This document shows, piece after piece, positions 11,126-22,700 of a DNA stretch of 64,000 nt. Origin of the DNA: Nageia nagi (Eukaryota > Pinophyta); contig JBITNC010000001.1 of NCBI GenBank assembly GCA_050084985.1, forward strand, positions 126,728,001 to 126,792,000, given 5' to 3'. Within the stretch, counting starts at the first letter, position 1. Each line of letters starts with the position of its first letter. Below the pieces are notes generated by a model. It saw nothing but the letters and a program-made list of their open reading frames with translations, did no database searches and was not told where the DNA came from. A program made the translations under genes and the position numbers.

Positions 11126-11139
11126 CCTTCTAGCACCAA
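11126..11139 (-). promoter_or_regulatory. Primer-binding site for minus-strand LTR element
   Basis: On the minus strand TTTTGGTGCTAGAAGG follows the LTR end TGTTAACA, with the TGG of the primer-binding site 3-4 bases after the LTR. A near-identical site, TTCTGGTGCTAGAAGG, follows the LTR at 61,996-62,833. It is not the usual initiator-Met site; the priming tRNA was not identified. Confidence 0.6.
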
Positions 11140-11141
11140 AA

Positions 11142-12370
11142 TGTTAACATAAAAATGGAACTTGCTCACAGATAGATGAATTTCATAATACAAATAAATG
11201 TTCTATTACATCTTTGTGTGACCTCAATAGAATCTTTACAATGTTTGAATTTCTGAATTCAAAGGTGCCTCTTTAGGGCTTTTGCAAATATGATTTGTTG
11301 TAGTTTGTGAGAGATCTCTTCCCTGTGAATGTATTAGCAATAACTCTAATGCACTCGACTTCACTTCAACAATTTATCAACTTGTAATCTACAAATTCTC
11401 AATAGAAACACACTTTACACACATTAATATGTTAGTGACTACAAAACATATTCCATGATAACAAGTGGATCATAACATATATCATAAAATCGAAATGAGA
11501 AAGTACTTCACAATGCCATGCTTGAAATCTTCTTTGGAAAATTTTTGGCATAAGTTTGCTACTCTCTCAATATTGGATCCCATAATTCATTCTCCCATAG
11601 CTTATTTTGTAGTAATTAATCAACACTATTTAAGGAAAATATTGTCATAACCAAGTTAATAATAAAATGTATTGTTTTAACAACATCACAAATAAACCCC
11701 AAGTTTATCCATGTTGACCAAGAAAACAGGGAAAGGAATCCCCTATTTTGAGGCTTATAAATATGTCCTATGACTCAACTTCGAGATTAGAAGGCATATA
11801 ATTCAATTTAACAACTATATAAATATAGTATGTATATTTAAATATTTGAATGCAACTTGTCCTTGGTCAATTGTTGACCATGTATATGTTGACTAATATG
11901 CAAACTAGGATGCTAACTAGGATGTCATCTTTGGCTAGGATGCCACCTAGGATGATGACTAGGATGCCACCTAAGATGACTACTAGGATGCCACCTAGGA
12001 TGACTATGGATGTTGATCGTATGTGCCATGTCATTAGAATGGGTCTCATTAAGTAATTTTTTTTTAAGAATTTTTAATAAATTTTCAAATCTTTAGAAGA
12101 CCATAAATTATAAATTGTAGCTCCATTTTCTTTTTCGTTTGAAGCATTGGAAAGAGGGTAGGAGCTCTTTAATATGAGGTAATAACATAAATACAAGAAA
12201 TAAATTGCAACTTTTCCTTTAATGATTTCAAAAACCTATCTTTAACAATATCAATTATTGGATCTTGAGCTAATCAATGATTATTTCATGATCTCAATCT
12301 TGACACTTATGGTAAGAATCATGATTGATTTAATATGTCATAAGTGAAAGGTATCTTTTTGGTGTCTACA
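11142..12370 (-). mobile_element. 5' LTR (about 1,229 bp) of a truncated Ty3/gypsy-type element
   Basis: On the minus strand the segment starts TGTAGACACC (at 12,370) and ends TGTTAACA (at 11,142), followed by a primer-binding site. The same TGTAGACACC start and the same primer-binding site define the plus-strand LTR at 61,996, so the two belong to related families, probably Ty3/gypsy. A TATA-like TATTTATAAG lies near 11,755 on the minus strand. The LTR contains a 126-bp minisatellite (11,885-12,010). No 3' LTR was found. Confidence 0.6.
11885..12010. repeat. Minisatellite ACTAGGATGCCACCTAGGATG inside the LTR
   Basis: Short units built on ACTAGGATG, CCACCTAGGATG and GACTACTAGGATG repeat with a period of roughly 12-24 bp. 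Both strands are open through it (MTRMPPRM-type and ILGGILV-type peptides), which follows from the period being a multiple of three and is not evidence of a gene. Confidence 0.7.
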
Positions 12371-12627
12371 AACTTGTATCTTCCTATCATGAATTTCCTC
12401 TATTCTTACTTCTCTCATTCCTTGGTCCTCTTCCCCGATCCATCCTAGCTTAGCAAATGAAGTTCCATAGGTCATTTTTTCTTTGTTTGGTTATATATCT
12501 AGTTTCTATTACTCCATTTTGACCTTGTATTTAGCCTTTTGTATATATCTTCTAATTGGTCTTGTTCTCTTAAGTCCTCCCTCATTTCCTCATTACTTTT
12601 CACCTTCTTCTATAGACATTCTCTTGC
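12371..12627. other. Spacer between two LTRs, unassigned
   Basis: The minus strand holds a short open stretch around 12,390-12,480 reading AKLGWIGEEDQGMRE, but no family was recognised. It may be a fragment of an older element into which the gypsy element at 12,633 inserted. Confidence 0.35.
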
Positions 12628-12632
12628 ATAAT

Positions 12633-13774
12633 TATAATGTTCCTTTTGTAATATAGTAAAGAATAGTAGTGCTTTTCATTAGCAGGATGTAAACTTGGGA
12701 TAGGAATTAATGGGTCATTTGACCCCACTTGTGATCCCCTAGTGGGGTGTTTCCCTCCCAAGTATAGTTAAGTGTATTTTTATGTTGTATTGAGCTTGGA
12801 TATCGTAAGGATTGATTATGGGAATAACAAGATGAATTTGTAATCTTATGGTCCAGATAAGCACTTACATACTAGCACCATCCTAGGGATGACTCCTAGG
12901 TCCCATGTTGGTACAGCTTGACACCTAGACCCCCACGCATGATCCCTTGACCCACATGGGTATATGTGCATCCCCTATACCTAACGCGAGCATTTATGGT
13001 ACCCAAGAGATCCACATTAGCATGCCTAACTTCTAGGCACCCACATTGGGCATCCTAGGTCCTCTAAAGCCTAACATTGGGTCATGGATCTAGGTGATGA
13101 CTTCAAGACTAGATCTCATAATCCAAAAGGCTATAAGGGAGGTTTGGATCCTCATTGATGGATACCTTTTGATCATTATACTTTATACCATCCATCAACA
13201 TCAAATCTTAGCAATGCTAAGTAACCATTCTTAGATGTCAGCATTTATATGGCACTCATGCTGAGGGATCTTATGTTGTCTACAGTTTAGGTGGAGCACC
13301 TAGCCCATCTGGTGGTATTCTGAGATCAAGTTCCTGCCACTCGCAGGCTATCCATATCCAAGGAGGTCCCTTCGCTAGAAAGTATTTAGATTATGAGGGA
13401 ACAAGGCTGATATCATCTTATTAAGGAAGGGTATTGTATCTTAATCCAAAAATAACATAAAAATAGACATTTGGCCTTGGATCTCAGCATTATGTTGTTC
13501 TTATGTGTATTTTGGCATCATTGGGTGTAGGTGTACATGTGTGCGATATTGTTGAGCATTATTATGTACATATGGGAAAAACATGGGTTTTGTAGGCTTA
13601 ATATGTGTTATCTATTCATGTTGTAGCCATTCGTTGGCCTTGTGGAATGTGTTTGTGCCTAGAGGGCTAACTTGAGGATTCTAGCATTGTTATTGAATGC
13701 ATTTGATGCTCTTTGTTTAGGGTTTAAAATTTGCATTAGCTAATATTTTCTTGAGTTCTATTTCGATCATCATA
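12633..13774 (+). repeat. 5' LTR of the gypsy element (1,142 bp)
   Basis: Collinear with 17,197-17,578 plus 25,914-26,741, including the shared landmark TTTCCCTCCCAAGTATAGTT. It starts TATAATGTTCC, where the 3' copy has TGTAATGTTCC, and ends GATCATCATA just before the primer-binding site. A TATA box, CTATAAGGGAGG, lies at 13,131 (3' copy CTATAAAGGAGG at 26,046). Inverted repeats GGGTCA-TT-TGACCC and CCCCACT...AGTGGGG lie near 12,711-12,748. Confidence 0.82.
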
Positions 13775-13775
13775 A

Positions 13776-13788
13776 TGGTATCATAGCC
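13776..13788 (+). promoter_or_regulatory. Primer-binding site (initiator tRNA-Met type)
   Basis: TGGTATCATAGCC directly follows the 5' LTR. It differs by one base from TGGTATCAGAGC, the usual site complementary to the 3' end of initiator tRNA-Met. Confidence 0.75.
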
Positions 13789-13796
13789 TAAAGATC

Positions 13797-14470
13797 TTGC
13801 AGGCTAAAAGAATGGAATTTAGATCGATTATGAGGGTCAAGAAGGCTAAATTTGTCATGGAAGTGTTCCATCAGTTGTTGCAAGAGTTTGAAGAGAGAAA
13901 ATTTCTTCGAAGGAAAGAGATTCGATTGATGTATTTCCTAAAGGAGAGGCATGGTGAGAGGATGTGTAAGAAGAAGGGATTGGTATGGACCCCTAGAGCC
14001 ATACTATCACATAAGACCCCACCAAACACTGAAAATCCTACTCCATATTTACCATAGAACCATGAAGGAGTTCCAAAGGTATTTGATATTCCATTTTTAT
14101 CAATATTTATTGGGTTACAAAGTGGTCATATGGAAAGAAACCCATGGATCAATGTTGGAGCTAGAGATGTAGAAACGAACCCTATGTCCAGGATAAGCCT
14201 GGCTAATGAAGCTAGAAAAAATTCAAGGAGAAGAAGGATAGAGGAAGGAAGCTAACACTCAAATCGGGATCTCCCACCCACATATTAGAATTCATCCCAT
14301 AAATAGTTTTGATTAAGAGCATGTAGGCCATATTCCAAAAAGGGGAGGCTGAATGGGGTTGTATCCTCATGTTGGCCAAGGGAGGACCTACATTGCATAA
14401 TGAGGAGAAGATAAAGTTGTTATAAGATATCCAAAACATCATATACCAATACCAAAATGTGCTTAGAGAT
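13797..14470 (+). pseudogene. Gag-region remnant of the gypsy element
   Basis: Between the primer-binding site and the RT there are only about 700 bp. 13,797-14,057 is open for 86 codons and rich in Lys, Arg and Glu (VFHQLLQEFEERKF). No capsid motif, zinc knuckle or protease DSG/DTG motif was found. Position makes it the remains of gag after an internal deletion. Confidence 0.45.
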
Positions 14471-14481
14471 ATCCCAAAAGG

Positions 14482-15770
14482 TTGCTACCATCAAGAGGAT
14501 TTGAGCACACAATGGAGTTGGAGGCAGGAGCTAATCTAGTCATGGTTACTCCTTACAGGCACCTAAAGATCAAGAAGGATGAGATAGAGAAAATAATAAA
14601 AGAATTATTAGACATGGGGTTCATATGCCCTAGTGCTAGTTTATTTTCTTCTTCAATGGTGTTGATGAAGAATAAATATGGGATAATGTAGATGTACATT
14701 GACTATAGGCTCCTCAACAAGAAGACCATTAAGAATCGATATCCAATCCCCAAGTTTAATGATTTTATTGATGAGCTACATGGAGATAAATATTTATCAA
14801 ATATTGACTTGAGATTGGGTTATCATCATATCTAAATGAGGGAAGAGGACATCCAAAAGATAGCTTTTCGATGCCATTATGGTCACTATGAGTTCTTGGT
14901 GATGCCTTTCGAACTGAACAATGCCCCTACCATATTCCAATCGACCATGAATCAAGTGTTTAAGGAAGAATCTATAAAAATTATGTTAATCTTTTTGATG
15001 ACATATTGATGTATAGTTAGACATGGGAGGAACACCTTCTACACATGGATCAGGTTTTGAGGATCTTGCAGGAGCATCAATTTTATATGAATTTGAAATA
15101 TTGGAAATCTTGTACTTAAGGTATATTATCATCCATGAGGGTGTCTAAGTTGATGAGTAGAAAATTATTGCTATTCAAGATTGGCCAATTCCCATGAATA
15201 TCACATAGTTGAGAGGATTCCTTGGGCTTTGTAACTATTATAGGAAATTCATAAAGGGGTTCTCACACTTGGCCACTCCTCTCATTCATCTCACAAAAAG
15301 GATGCATTTGTTTGGACCACTACAACCCAAAAACCTTTGAGACACTCAAGAAGGTCATGTACACTTACCCTTGCTTGTCCATTTCATATTTTTTGGTGCC
15401 CTTTATAGTTGAGTGTGATGCATCCAAACTAGGGGTTGGAGTTGTTTTAATGTAGAAAGGAAATTTTATTGCATATAAGAGTTGTAAGCTCTCTCCTATA
15501 GAATAGAATTTTAGTGTGTATGAAAAGGAGATGTTGGCCATTATGCATGCATTAGAGAAATTCAAATAATACTTAGTATGTGGGCCATTCATGATCTTAG
15601 TGATCACAACAATCTCAAGTACTTCCTAAGTCAAATATATTTGAGTGAGAAGCAACAAAAATGGGTGAGCAAGTTGTAATCTTTTGATTTTGAGATTCAA
15701 TACATAAAGGGGAAGAAAAATATAGAAGCTAATGTATTGTCTCAAATTCCTCTTTCCATTACTCTCTCCA
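14482..15770 (+). pseudogene. Ty3/gypsy reverse transcriptase and RNase H, inactivated
   Basis: RT copies the element RNA to DNA and RNase H removes the RNA strand. At 14,545-14,690 the translation gives TPYRHLKIKKDEIEK, then LLDMGFICPSASLFSSSMVL, the RT palm start. It continues with IDYRLLNKKTIKNRYPIPK, DLRLGYHHI and [20 protein letters not shown] (14,700-14,935). The catalytic box survives as LFDDILMYS (Asp-Asp codons near 14,997), reached after a frameshift. The RNase H stretch (about 15,130-15,760) contains FVWTTTTQ, ACPFHIFW and a frame-shifted FSVYEKEMLAI. It ends with IQYIKGKKN followed by LSQIPL. More than a dozen stops or frameshifts are present. Confidence 0.8.
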
Positions 15771-17180
15771 CCATTACTATCAAATGGAGAAGATAGTCAT
15801 AGAAGAATATGTAAAGGACCCATTTTTTGTAGGGATCTTGGGAGAGTGATCAATAACAAGAGGTATGTAGTTAGATATGGAATGATAATGAGGAAGAATC
15901 AGATATTCTTGATCTTGAATTTGGAGGTTAGAGGGAAGATCCTCCAGATTTACATAATACCCCACTTTAAGGCCACCCAAGAGTTATCAATACATATTAG
16001 GTAGTCAGAGAGAGGTTCACAAGGAGGGGTCTAAAGGATGATATCGTCAATTACATCCTAGAATACCCATGATGTCAAAAGAAAAAGGAAGACATGCTAA
16101 ACCAAAAGGATTACTCCAACCACTACCCATCCCATAGTAGAAGTGGAAGAAAGTGTCCATGGACTTCATCACTGGCTTATCGAAGGTCCATGACAAGGAT
16201 AGTATCTATGTATTGGTAGATAGGCTCACAAAATTTTCCCACTTTTTTTCCATCTCAACCACCTACTTTGTCACACAAGTGGCTAATATCTTCTTCCAAG
16301 AAGTATTCCAGTTGCATGGGCTACCTAGGAGGATCCTCAATGATTAGGAAAATAAATTTATTAGTGTGTTTTGGCAAGAACTATTTCAATTGAGTGGGAC
16401 CAACCTCACCCCTAGCACCAACTACCACCCCCAAATGGATGGCTAGATACATATAGTGAATAAATGGGTTGATACCTATTTGAGACACTATGTTATAGGC
16501 CAATAGTAGGCTTGGACCAAGTGGCTTCATATGGGGGGGTATTTTTATAATTCCACATAACATATATATATTGGCATGTCCCCCTTTAAAGCATTATATG
16601 ATTATGATCCTCCTAATTTTACTAAATTGATTTTTTATGATAGTAGGGCTTCAAAAGCTAAGGATTTCTTACAGGAATATTAGGTTATCATGGAAGCACT
16701 TAAATAAAAATTAAGAATATCTTAGGATAGGAAAAATAATTTTTATGATCAACACTAATTCGAGAGAGCATTCAAGGTAGGGGACATGGTGTACTTGCAC
16801 CTACAACCCTACTATCATTCATCCCTCAAGAAAAAGAGAATCAAGAAGTTGTAATCTCAATATTTTAAGCCTTATATGATTATTGAACATATTATAGAAG
16901 TCACTTACAAACTCAAGCTTCCCTCAGAGAGCAAAATCCATAACACCTTCCATGTTTCACTCCTGAATAAGGTGATTGGATAGTAGGATATTCCTTCATC
17001 CACACTACCTTCCTTGGATGATGAGGGACATTTGATTATAATTCCAAAGAAAATCATGGAGTACATACAATAAACTAAGGTCAAGGTAGCTACAAGAATA
17101 TTTGATCAAGTGGAAAGACTTTCCTAAAGAAGACTTAACATGGGAAGGAGCACGTTGAAGTTGCTTAAGAGTAGGCAATC
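15771..17180 (+). pseudogene. Ty3/gypsy integrase with C-terminal tail, inactivated
   Basis: Integrase joins element DNA to the host chromosome. At 16,153-16,347 the frame reads SMDFITGLSKVHDKDSIYVL then VDRLTKFSHF and FQLHGLPRRILND, the block holding the first two catalytic Asp. LTPSTNYHPQMDG (about 16,410) precedes the position of the catalytic Glu, but the codon there gives His in IHIVNKW, so the active site is broken. The C-terminal domain follows as FKVGDMVYLHLQPYYHSSLK (16,770-16,830) and YKLKLPSESKIHNTFHVSLL (about 16,905-16,965). A degenerate chromodomain-like end reaches about 17,160. Confidence 0.8.
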
Positions 17181-17196
17181 TTAGGGGGGAAGGATT
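17181..17196 (+). other. Polypurine tract of the gypsy element
   Basis: TTAGGGGGGAAGGATT lies directly before the 3' LTR start TGTAATGTTCC at 17,197. It marks the plus-strand priming site and fixes the LTR boundary. Confidence 0.75.
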
Positions 17197-17578
17197 TGTA
17201 ATGTTCCTTTTGTACTATAATAAAGAATAATAGTGTATATTCAAAACATATTAGTAATGTTTCTTTTTTCATTAGTAGGATATAAACTTGGATAGGATTT
17301 AATGGTCATTGATCCTAGTTGTGAGCCCCTACTAGGATGTTTCCCTCCCAAGTATAGTTAAGTGTGTTTTTATGTTGTATTGAGATTGGAGATCTCAAGG
17401 GTTGATTATGGAAATCCAAGATGAATTGGTAATCTTATGGTCTAAATAAGGTAATTTAGTGCTAGCACTAGCCTGGGATGACGCTTAGGTCCCACATTGG
17501 TACATCTTAACACCTAGATCCCCACACATGATCCCTTAACCCACATGGACATGCATGGCACCCCTTGGACCTAGCATG
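17197..17578 (+). repeat. 3' LTR of the gypsy element, part 1
   Basis: Collinear with 12,633-12,995 of the 5' LTR. It carries about 40 extra bases near 17,235-17,270. It ends in GCATG (17,574-17,578), the left copy of the target duplication made by the nested copia element. Confidence 0.85.
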
Positions 17579-18074
17579 TGAAAGAATTGTAAAATAACAA
17601 GAACAATATTAAACTACCAAGATCACATGTAAGCTCACAAATCACATCTAAATAACTCACAAAGCAATCTCACAAAGATAACTCAAGATGTAAGTGGTTC
17701 CTCCAACTAGGAGTACATCCACTAACTAGATCTCACTTCATTCACAATATGAACTCTTACAATCTTTATAACCTCAACTCCTAAACACTATGAACTAATA
17801 TAACTTTGCTTCAAAATTGTGTGTAATATCAAAGAGGAAGCCTTCTATTTATATGCCAAAATCCCTCTTTGGATCACCTTTTTATCCAATGTACAAAATC
17901 ATGACATGCACATCTTTTTACCTAATGGGCATGCTCATGACATGGAGTGTAGGACAAGTTACATTATCATATTCACTTAAATACTTAAGGTATCAAATTA
18001 TACCCTTAAGTATTAGTGACTTACATAGAATATTATTACATAACCTTTACAATAATGCATTATACATTCCAACA
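17579..18074 (-). repeat. 3' LTR of the nested copia element (496 bp)
   Basis: On the minus strand it starts TGTTGGAATGTATAATGCAT and ends TACAATTCTTTCA. It matches 25,416-25,913 over its full length. A TATA box, CATATAAATAGAAGG, is read on the minus strand near 17,842-17,856. The bases directly outside the inner end (18,075-18,085) read TTAAAGTGGAG on the minus strand, the polypurine tract. Confidence 0.88.
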
Positions 18075-18085
18075 CTCCACTTTAA

Positions 18086-18880
18086 TGCAATATTGGATAA
18101 AGCGAATAAGAGAGAAGAAAAAAGAGAAAATAAGAGAGTTCTTTCCTAATAGATACAACAAAGATGAGAACTTTTTACATATTTGTGAAGTAAGAAAGAT
18201 CTAATTTGAAACTCATTACTTTGCCAAATACAATTATTAACCACAACTAGTTTTAATGTACATGAAGTAGTGATCCAACTAGAAGTCATGAAGAGTCTCC
18301 AAGAGCCTGCATATCTAAAGTAAGTAACTTGTAATATCAAAGGAACCTATAGGTCATAAGTAACTCAAATAACAAGATCAATTAGATGCAACATATTCAT
18401 ATCAAAAAGGATAGATGAATCACATAAATTCCATCATAAATTGATCAATGGTGCACTATAAGTCATCACAAAGATGCCAAGCCAAAACTCATAGTCACTT
18501 GCTATATATAAAACATGTGTTGGTTATCATTACAAAATAGAGCATGCACATATGATTTCATCACATATAGATAATTGAACAATGCCAAAAGACACATAAG
18601 AGTTTCTCACACATGGATAACTGAATAGTGATAGATTGGCCAATCTTTTTGCTCTAAAAATTTATATAAAAGTTCATCATGCAAAGCGAAATTACCATGA
18701 AGGTGTATAAAAAAATCAACACTATATAGCACAAAAAATTTCCTAGGGGTGAATTTGTCATCACAAAAATGAATTCAACACAAGAATTCAAATTTCACTC
18801 CCCCTTGAGGGCTACTTCACCAACTTGATAGCATCCCTAAACTTACAAAAATGAGCTCCTAAGAGGGATTAGTGAACAAA
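18086..18880 (-). other. 3' untranslated region of the nested copia element
   Basis: On the minus strand this lies between the RNase H remnant and the polypurine tract. It has no coding motif. The two or three short open frames here do not resemble any family. Confidence 0.5.
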
Positions 18881-18899
18881 TCAAAAGAGTTTAAGGTGG

Positions 18900-20270
18900 A
18901 TGGATAATACTCCTAGGTGTATGGTGCCATCAAGATCCTTCTCCCTAATAAAATGAGCATGGATTTCTACATATTTTGTTCTTTGATAGAACATAAGAAT
19001 TTAGCTAAAAAAATAGATAACTAATTATTTGAATAAATCAAAGATGATCCACCTTGCTCATACCTAATTTCTTCCAAAATATGCCTTATCCAAATGGCTT
19101 CTTAAGCTATAATAGACATGGCATAATATTCAATTCTATGGTGGAAAGAGAAAAAGTAGGTTTCTTCTTAAAGCCTAAGAGATAGCACCTAAACCAATGC
19201 TAAACACATATGTAGAGGTTGATTTCTTATCATCTCTATCTCCCCCATAGTCAAAACCTGAGAATCCAAAGAGAACAAATGAGGGTAGCTTAGAATACTT
19301 GAGAGCAAGATCCTTAGTCCCTACAACATACTCAAGATTTGCTTAACAACATTAAGATGCTCAAGACATGATTTTTGCATGAATTGAGCCATCAGATTCA
19401 CTATAAAGGTAATATTAGGCCTAGAAATAGTCAAATACAAAGGACTACTAATTAATTACCTATAAGCTATAGCATCAGCTAACTGAGAGTTGGAGCTCAA
19501 AGAAATAGTGATGCCATGAGAGATTGGAATTGCATCATATCTACACTCCATTCCAAACTTTTATAAGATGTCTAATATATACTTAGATTGATTGAGATAA
19601 GTACAATCCTTATATTGGTATACTTTCATTCCAAGGTAGTAGTGCAATAGACCAAGATTAGTTATTTCAAACATTTTTTTAAGTTTGGATATGTACTCTT
19701 GAATGATTTCTTCATTATTTCCTAGTTATCAAAAGATAATCCACATAAAAGAGAATCAAACCACATCTTTTACTTGATTGAGTACATATAGATCAAAGTT
19801 ATAAACATGCTTAGAGAAACTAATGTCTACAAAATACCTTAAAATTTTCCTATACCAAGCTCTAGGTGCTTGGTTAAGTCCATATAATGACTTCTTTAGC
19901 TTGCACACAAAGGATTCTTTTCCTTCCATAATAAACCCTTTTGGTTGATTATAAAAAATTTCACATCTAAGTCACCATTGAGAAATGCACTCTTGATGTC
20001 AAGTTGAAAAACTTTCCATCCTTAAGCTATAGAAAGAGTAAGGATAATTCTCATAGTAGGCATATTTGCCATGGGAGCAAAGGTTTTCTCATAATTTATG
20101 CCATTTTTCTGAGCAAAACCTTTGGCTACTAACCTTGCCTTCTATTTTTCAGTGTCTCCAACTAAATTGAACTTGACTTGTAGATCCACTTATTGTTAAT
20201 AACATTATTTTCATTAGGATAAGGAACCAAATCCTAAGTTTCATTTTTCATAAGTTCCTTATACTCCACT
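18900..20270 (-). pseudogene. Copia reverse transcriptase and RNase H, inactivated
   Basis: From 20,270 downward the minus strand gives NKWIYK, the RT entry (family form IGCKWVYK). It is followed by LVAKGFAQKNGINYEKTFAP, VFQLDIKSAFLNGDL and LKKSLYGLNQAPRAWY, all classic copia RT blocks. The catalytic YVDD is not intact; a degenerate FMWIIF-like stretch lies at the expected place near 19,740. TNLGLLHYYLGMKVYQ and YILDIL follow, then a RNase H region with SLSSNSQLADAIAYR and an IEYYAMS-like remnant of the AEYxA motif. Stops and frameshifts are numerous. Confidence 0.78.
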
Positions 20271-21725
20271 TTCATGGCTTCCATACAACATTCATTCTTA
20301 GAAATTCTTTGAATATTGAGGCTCATGATTGTTGTCAATCTTGGTAAATAATGATTTATTCAAGGTCATGACTTCTAGTTACCCTTTATGTTGGAAAATT
20401 TTGTTCCTGATATGACTTTTCTACATCAATATCTAACCAAGTAGGTGTAATTGAAGAGTCTTTTGAATCATTAACATCCTCATTAGAAGTAGATTCTTCA
20501 AGAAGTTCATTGAACTTTACATCTCTTGAAATAAACATAGCTTTGTAGGATGGATAGTAGAGCCTATAGCCTCTTGTTGATTGTCATAAGCCACAAAGAT
20601 TCATTTTTAATCTCTTTTGTCCAACTTTTTTTTCTCAAAAATAATGTAGGAGAATGCTTCATAACCAAAAACCTTAAGGTGAGAAATGTTAGGTTTTCTT
20701 CCTGACCATGTCTTAAAAGGAGTTTTAGCTTGAATGGCTTTTGCGAAACACCTATTCAAGGTGTAAATAGTAGTGCTCATAGCTTCACCCCATAAGAAAC
20801 TAGGAATTTTACCTATCATGCATCTATCCATCTCCATAATTTTCTTATTTTTCCTTTCAGCAACACCATTCTACTGAGGAGTGTAAGGAATCATAAACTA
20901 GCTCTTGATTCCATACTTAGCAAAATAATCATTGAACTCATTACTATTATATTCTCCCCTATTATTTGATCTCAACATCTTGATTTCAAAGTTAGTTTGA
21001 TTCTCAAAAAGGCCTTAAAAAATTTAAAACTCTCAAAAATTTGATCTTTATGCTCAAGTAGATACCCAAAGGTCATCATACAAAATCATCAATGAAGGTT
21101 AAGATGTAAGATGCTCCTCCAAAACATTTAGTGAAAAATGGACCCATCAAATCTGAATGCACAAGTTGAAGAGGTTGAGATGCTCTTGTTGCCTTATCTA
21201 TTTCAAACTTTTGTCTATGCATCTTGCCAAGAATGCACTTTTTGCATAGACCAATCAAAGAAGAAATTAAGGCAAATATTCCACAAGTTCTAGGTCTTTC
21301 ATGACTTGAATATTCTTGTGGTTAAGGTGCCCTAAATGTTGATGCTAAAGATTATCTTTAGAACATACACTTGAACCAAGACACATCTTTAATGGAACTT
21401 GATCTACAATGTAGAGATCATCTTTTACTAATCCTTTAACCAATGTGGTAAGTCCTTTCTTAATACACCAGTATTGAGAGTCAATCTCAAAATAGTACCC
21501 TTTTCTAGTAACTTGGATCATAGAGAGAAGGTTCATCCTAAGTTTAGGAACATAGAGCATATTGTCAAGAACCTTTTCATGAATCAACACACTCCCAATT
21601 CTTTGGACTTCAAGGGTAGATTTATCATCTATCATAACTGCACCTTTTCTATACTTGTGAAAGTTCTCAAACTTTTTTTTAAAGCATTAGTAATTAGTGT
21701 AACTAGAGTCAACAATCCAATCAAA
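20271..21725 (-). pseudogene. Copia protease and integrase, inactivated
   Basis: Protease: near 21,695-21,723 the minus strand reads WIVDSSYTN, the family DSG/A-(S/T)-x-H site with Gly/Ala replaced by Ser. LDNMLYVPKLRMNLLSMIQV follows (21,345-21,635 frame), the protease-integrase linker found in nearly all copia proteins. Integrase: CKKCILGKMHRQKF (zinc-binding second half), then LQLVHSDLMGPF with the first catalytic Asp, and ILTFIDDFV with the second (21,076-21,258). The region after it is broken by frameshifts. 20,607-20,837 reads LWGEAMSTTIYTLNRC then HLKVFGYEAFSYI, the conserved integrase C-terminal part. Confidence 0.8.
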
Positions 21726-21790
21726 TGAAAATGAGCAGAGACATAGAGTAGAGAATTGTAGCAAAACCAACATGAATATTCTTCTTTCCT

Positions 21791-22700
21791 TTAAAGTTCT
21801 TTACTTTCCATGCTTTTGTTCTTTTTCTTTCTTTTCTTTTTGTAGCAATCAACTTCTTTGTAACCTTGAATGCCACAAAAGTTACAACTACCATAAAACT
21901 TTTCCTTAAGATAAGGATTGTTTACTTTACCTTTTCCATCTCCTAGCTTGAAGTGGTTGGTGTTGCTATTGTTCCTATTGATGTTGTTCTTTCCATTACT
22001 TCTTTTCTCAAACCTTTTGGAGGAAGAAGGATAAGCTTTCTTTTGATGATTGAACTTCTTCTTGAAAGGAGTTTTGATTGCTCTAAGAGTAATATTATTA
22101 TCCTTAAAAGAATAAATTAACACCTTTTTATTGAAATTTTTCTAATGCTTCAAAAGGAGCCCAAAAAGGTTCTCAAGGGAGAAGACTTCTTCTTCATCAT
22201 CAAGCCTTGTTTCTATAACTATCATAAAGTTTCCAAACTTTGAAGAAAGTATTTGAAGAATGATGAAGACCATGAACTCATCATTGATCCAATTGCACCC
22301 ATAAGCAACAAGTTAGGTCCTTAGGTCAATGATTTTGTTCAAATAGATAGCCACATTTTCATCTTCCCCTTGACAAGATTGAAGCAACTTTTGGATAATG
22401 GTAAACCTTATTAAAAAATTTGAACCAAGGTAGATTTTCTTAAGCTTATCTCAAGCTTCCTTTTCCAAGGTTGAAGAGGAAATCATCAAGAGCACATCAT
22501 GTAAAAATGCATAGAAGATAATGGAGGTTTTCAACTCATTCTTAGTGTTGTAAGCCTCTAGTGCCTTCTCATCTATAGGAGGTATAAGGTTCTCATTTAC
22601 TATTTTCCAAAGCTTCCTTTCTTGTAATTCAGCTCTCATCTGAGGTTCCCAACACTAAGTTTGAACTATCAAGAATGTGTTTGGGTAAAAGGATTATCCA
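21791..22700 (-). pseudogene. Copia gag, inactivated
   Basis: The minus strand opens near 22,640 with ERKLWKIVNENLIPP and TLEKEAWDKLKKIYLGS, the UBN2-type gag core of copia elements. LDDEEEVFSLENL follows, then a basic region, and at 21,791-21,930 a single zinc knuckle, CNFCGIQGYKEVDCYKK. The knuckle His is replaced by Tyr (family CX2CX4HX4C). Stops separate the pieces. Confidence 0.72.

Noticed and set aside
11850-12056. Overlapping open frames on both strands (MTRMPPRM and ILGGILV repeats)
   Set aside because: Both are products of the short-period minisatellite in the LTR.
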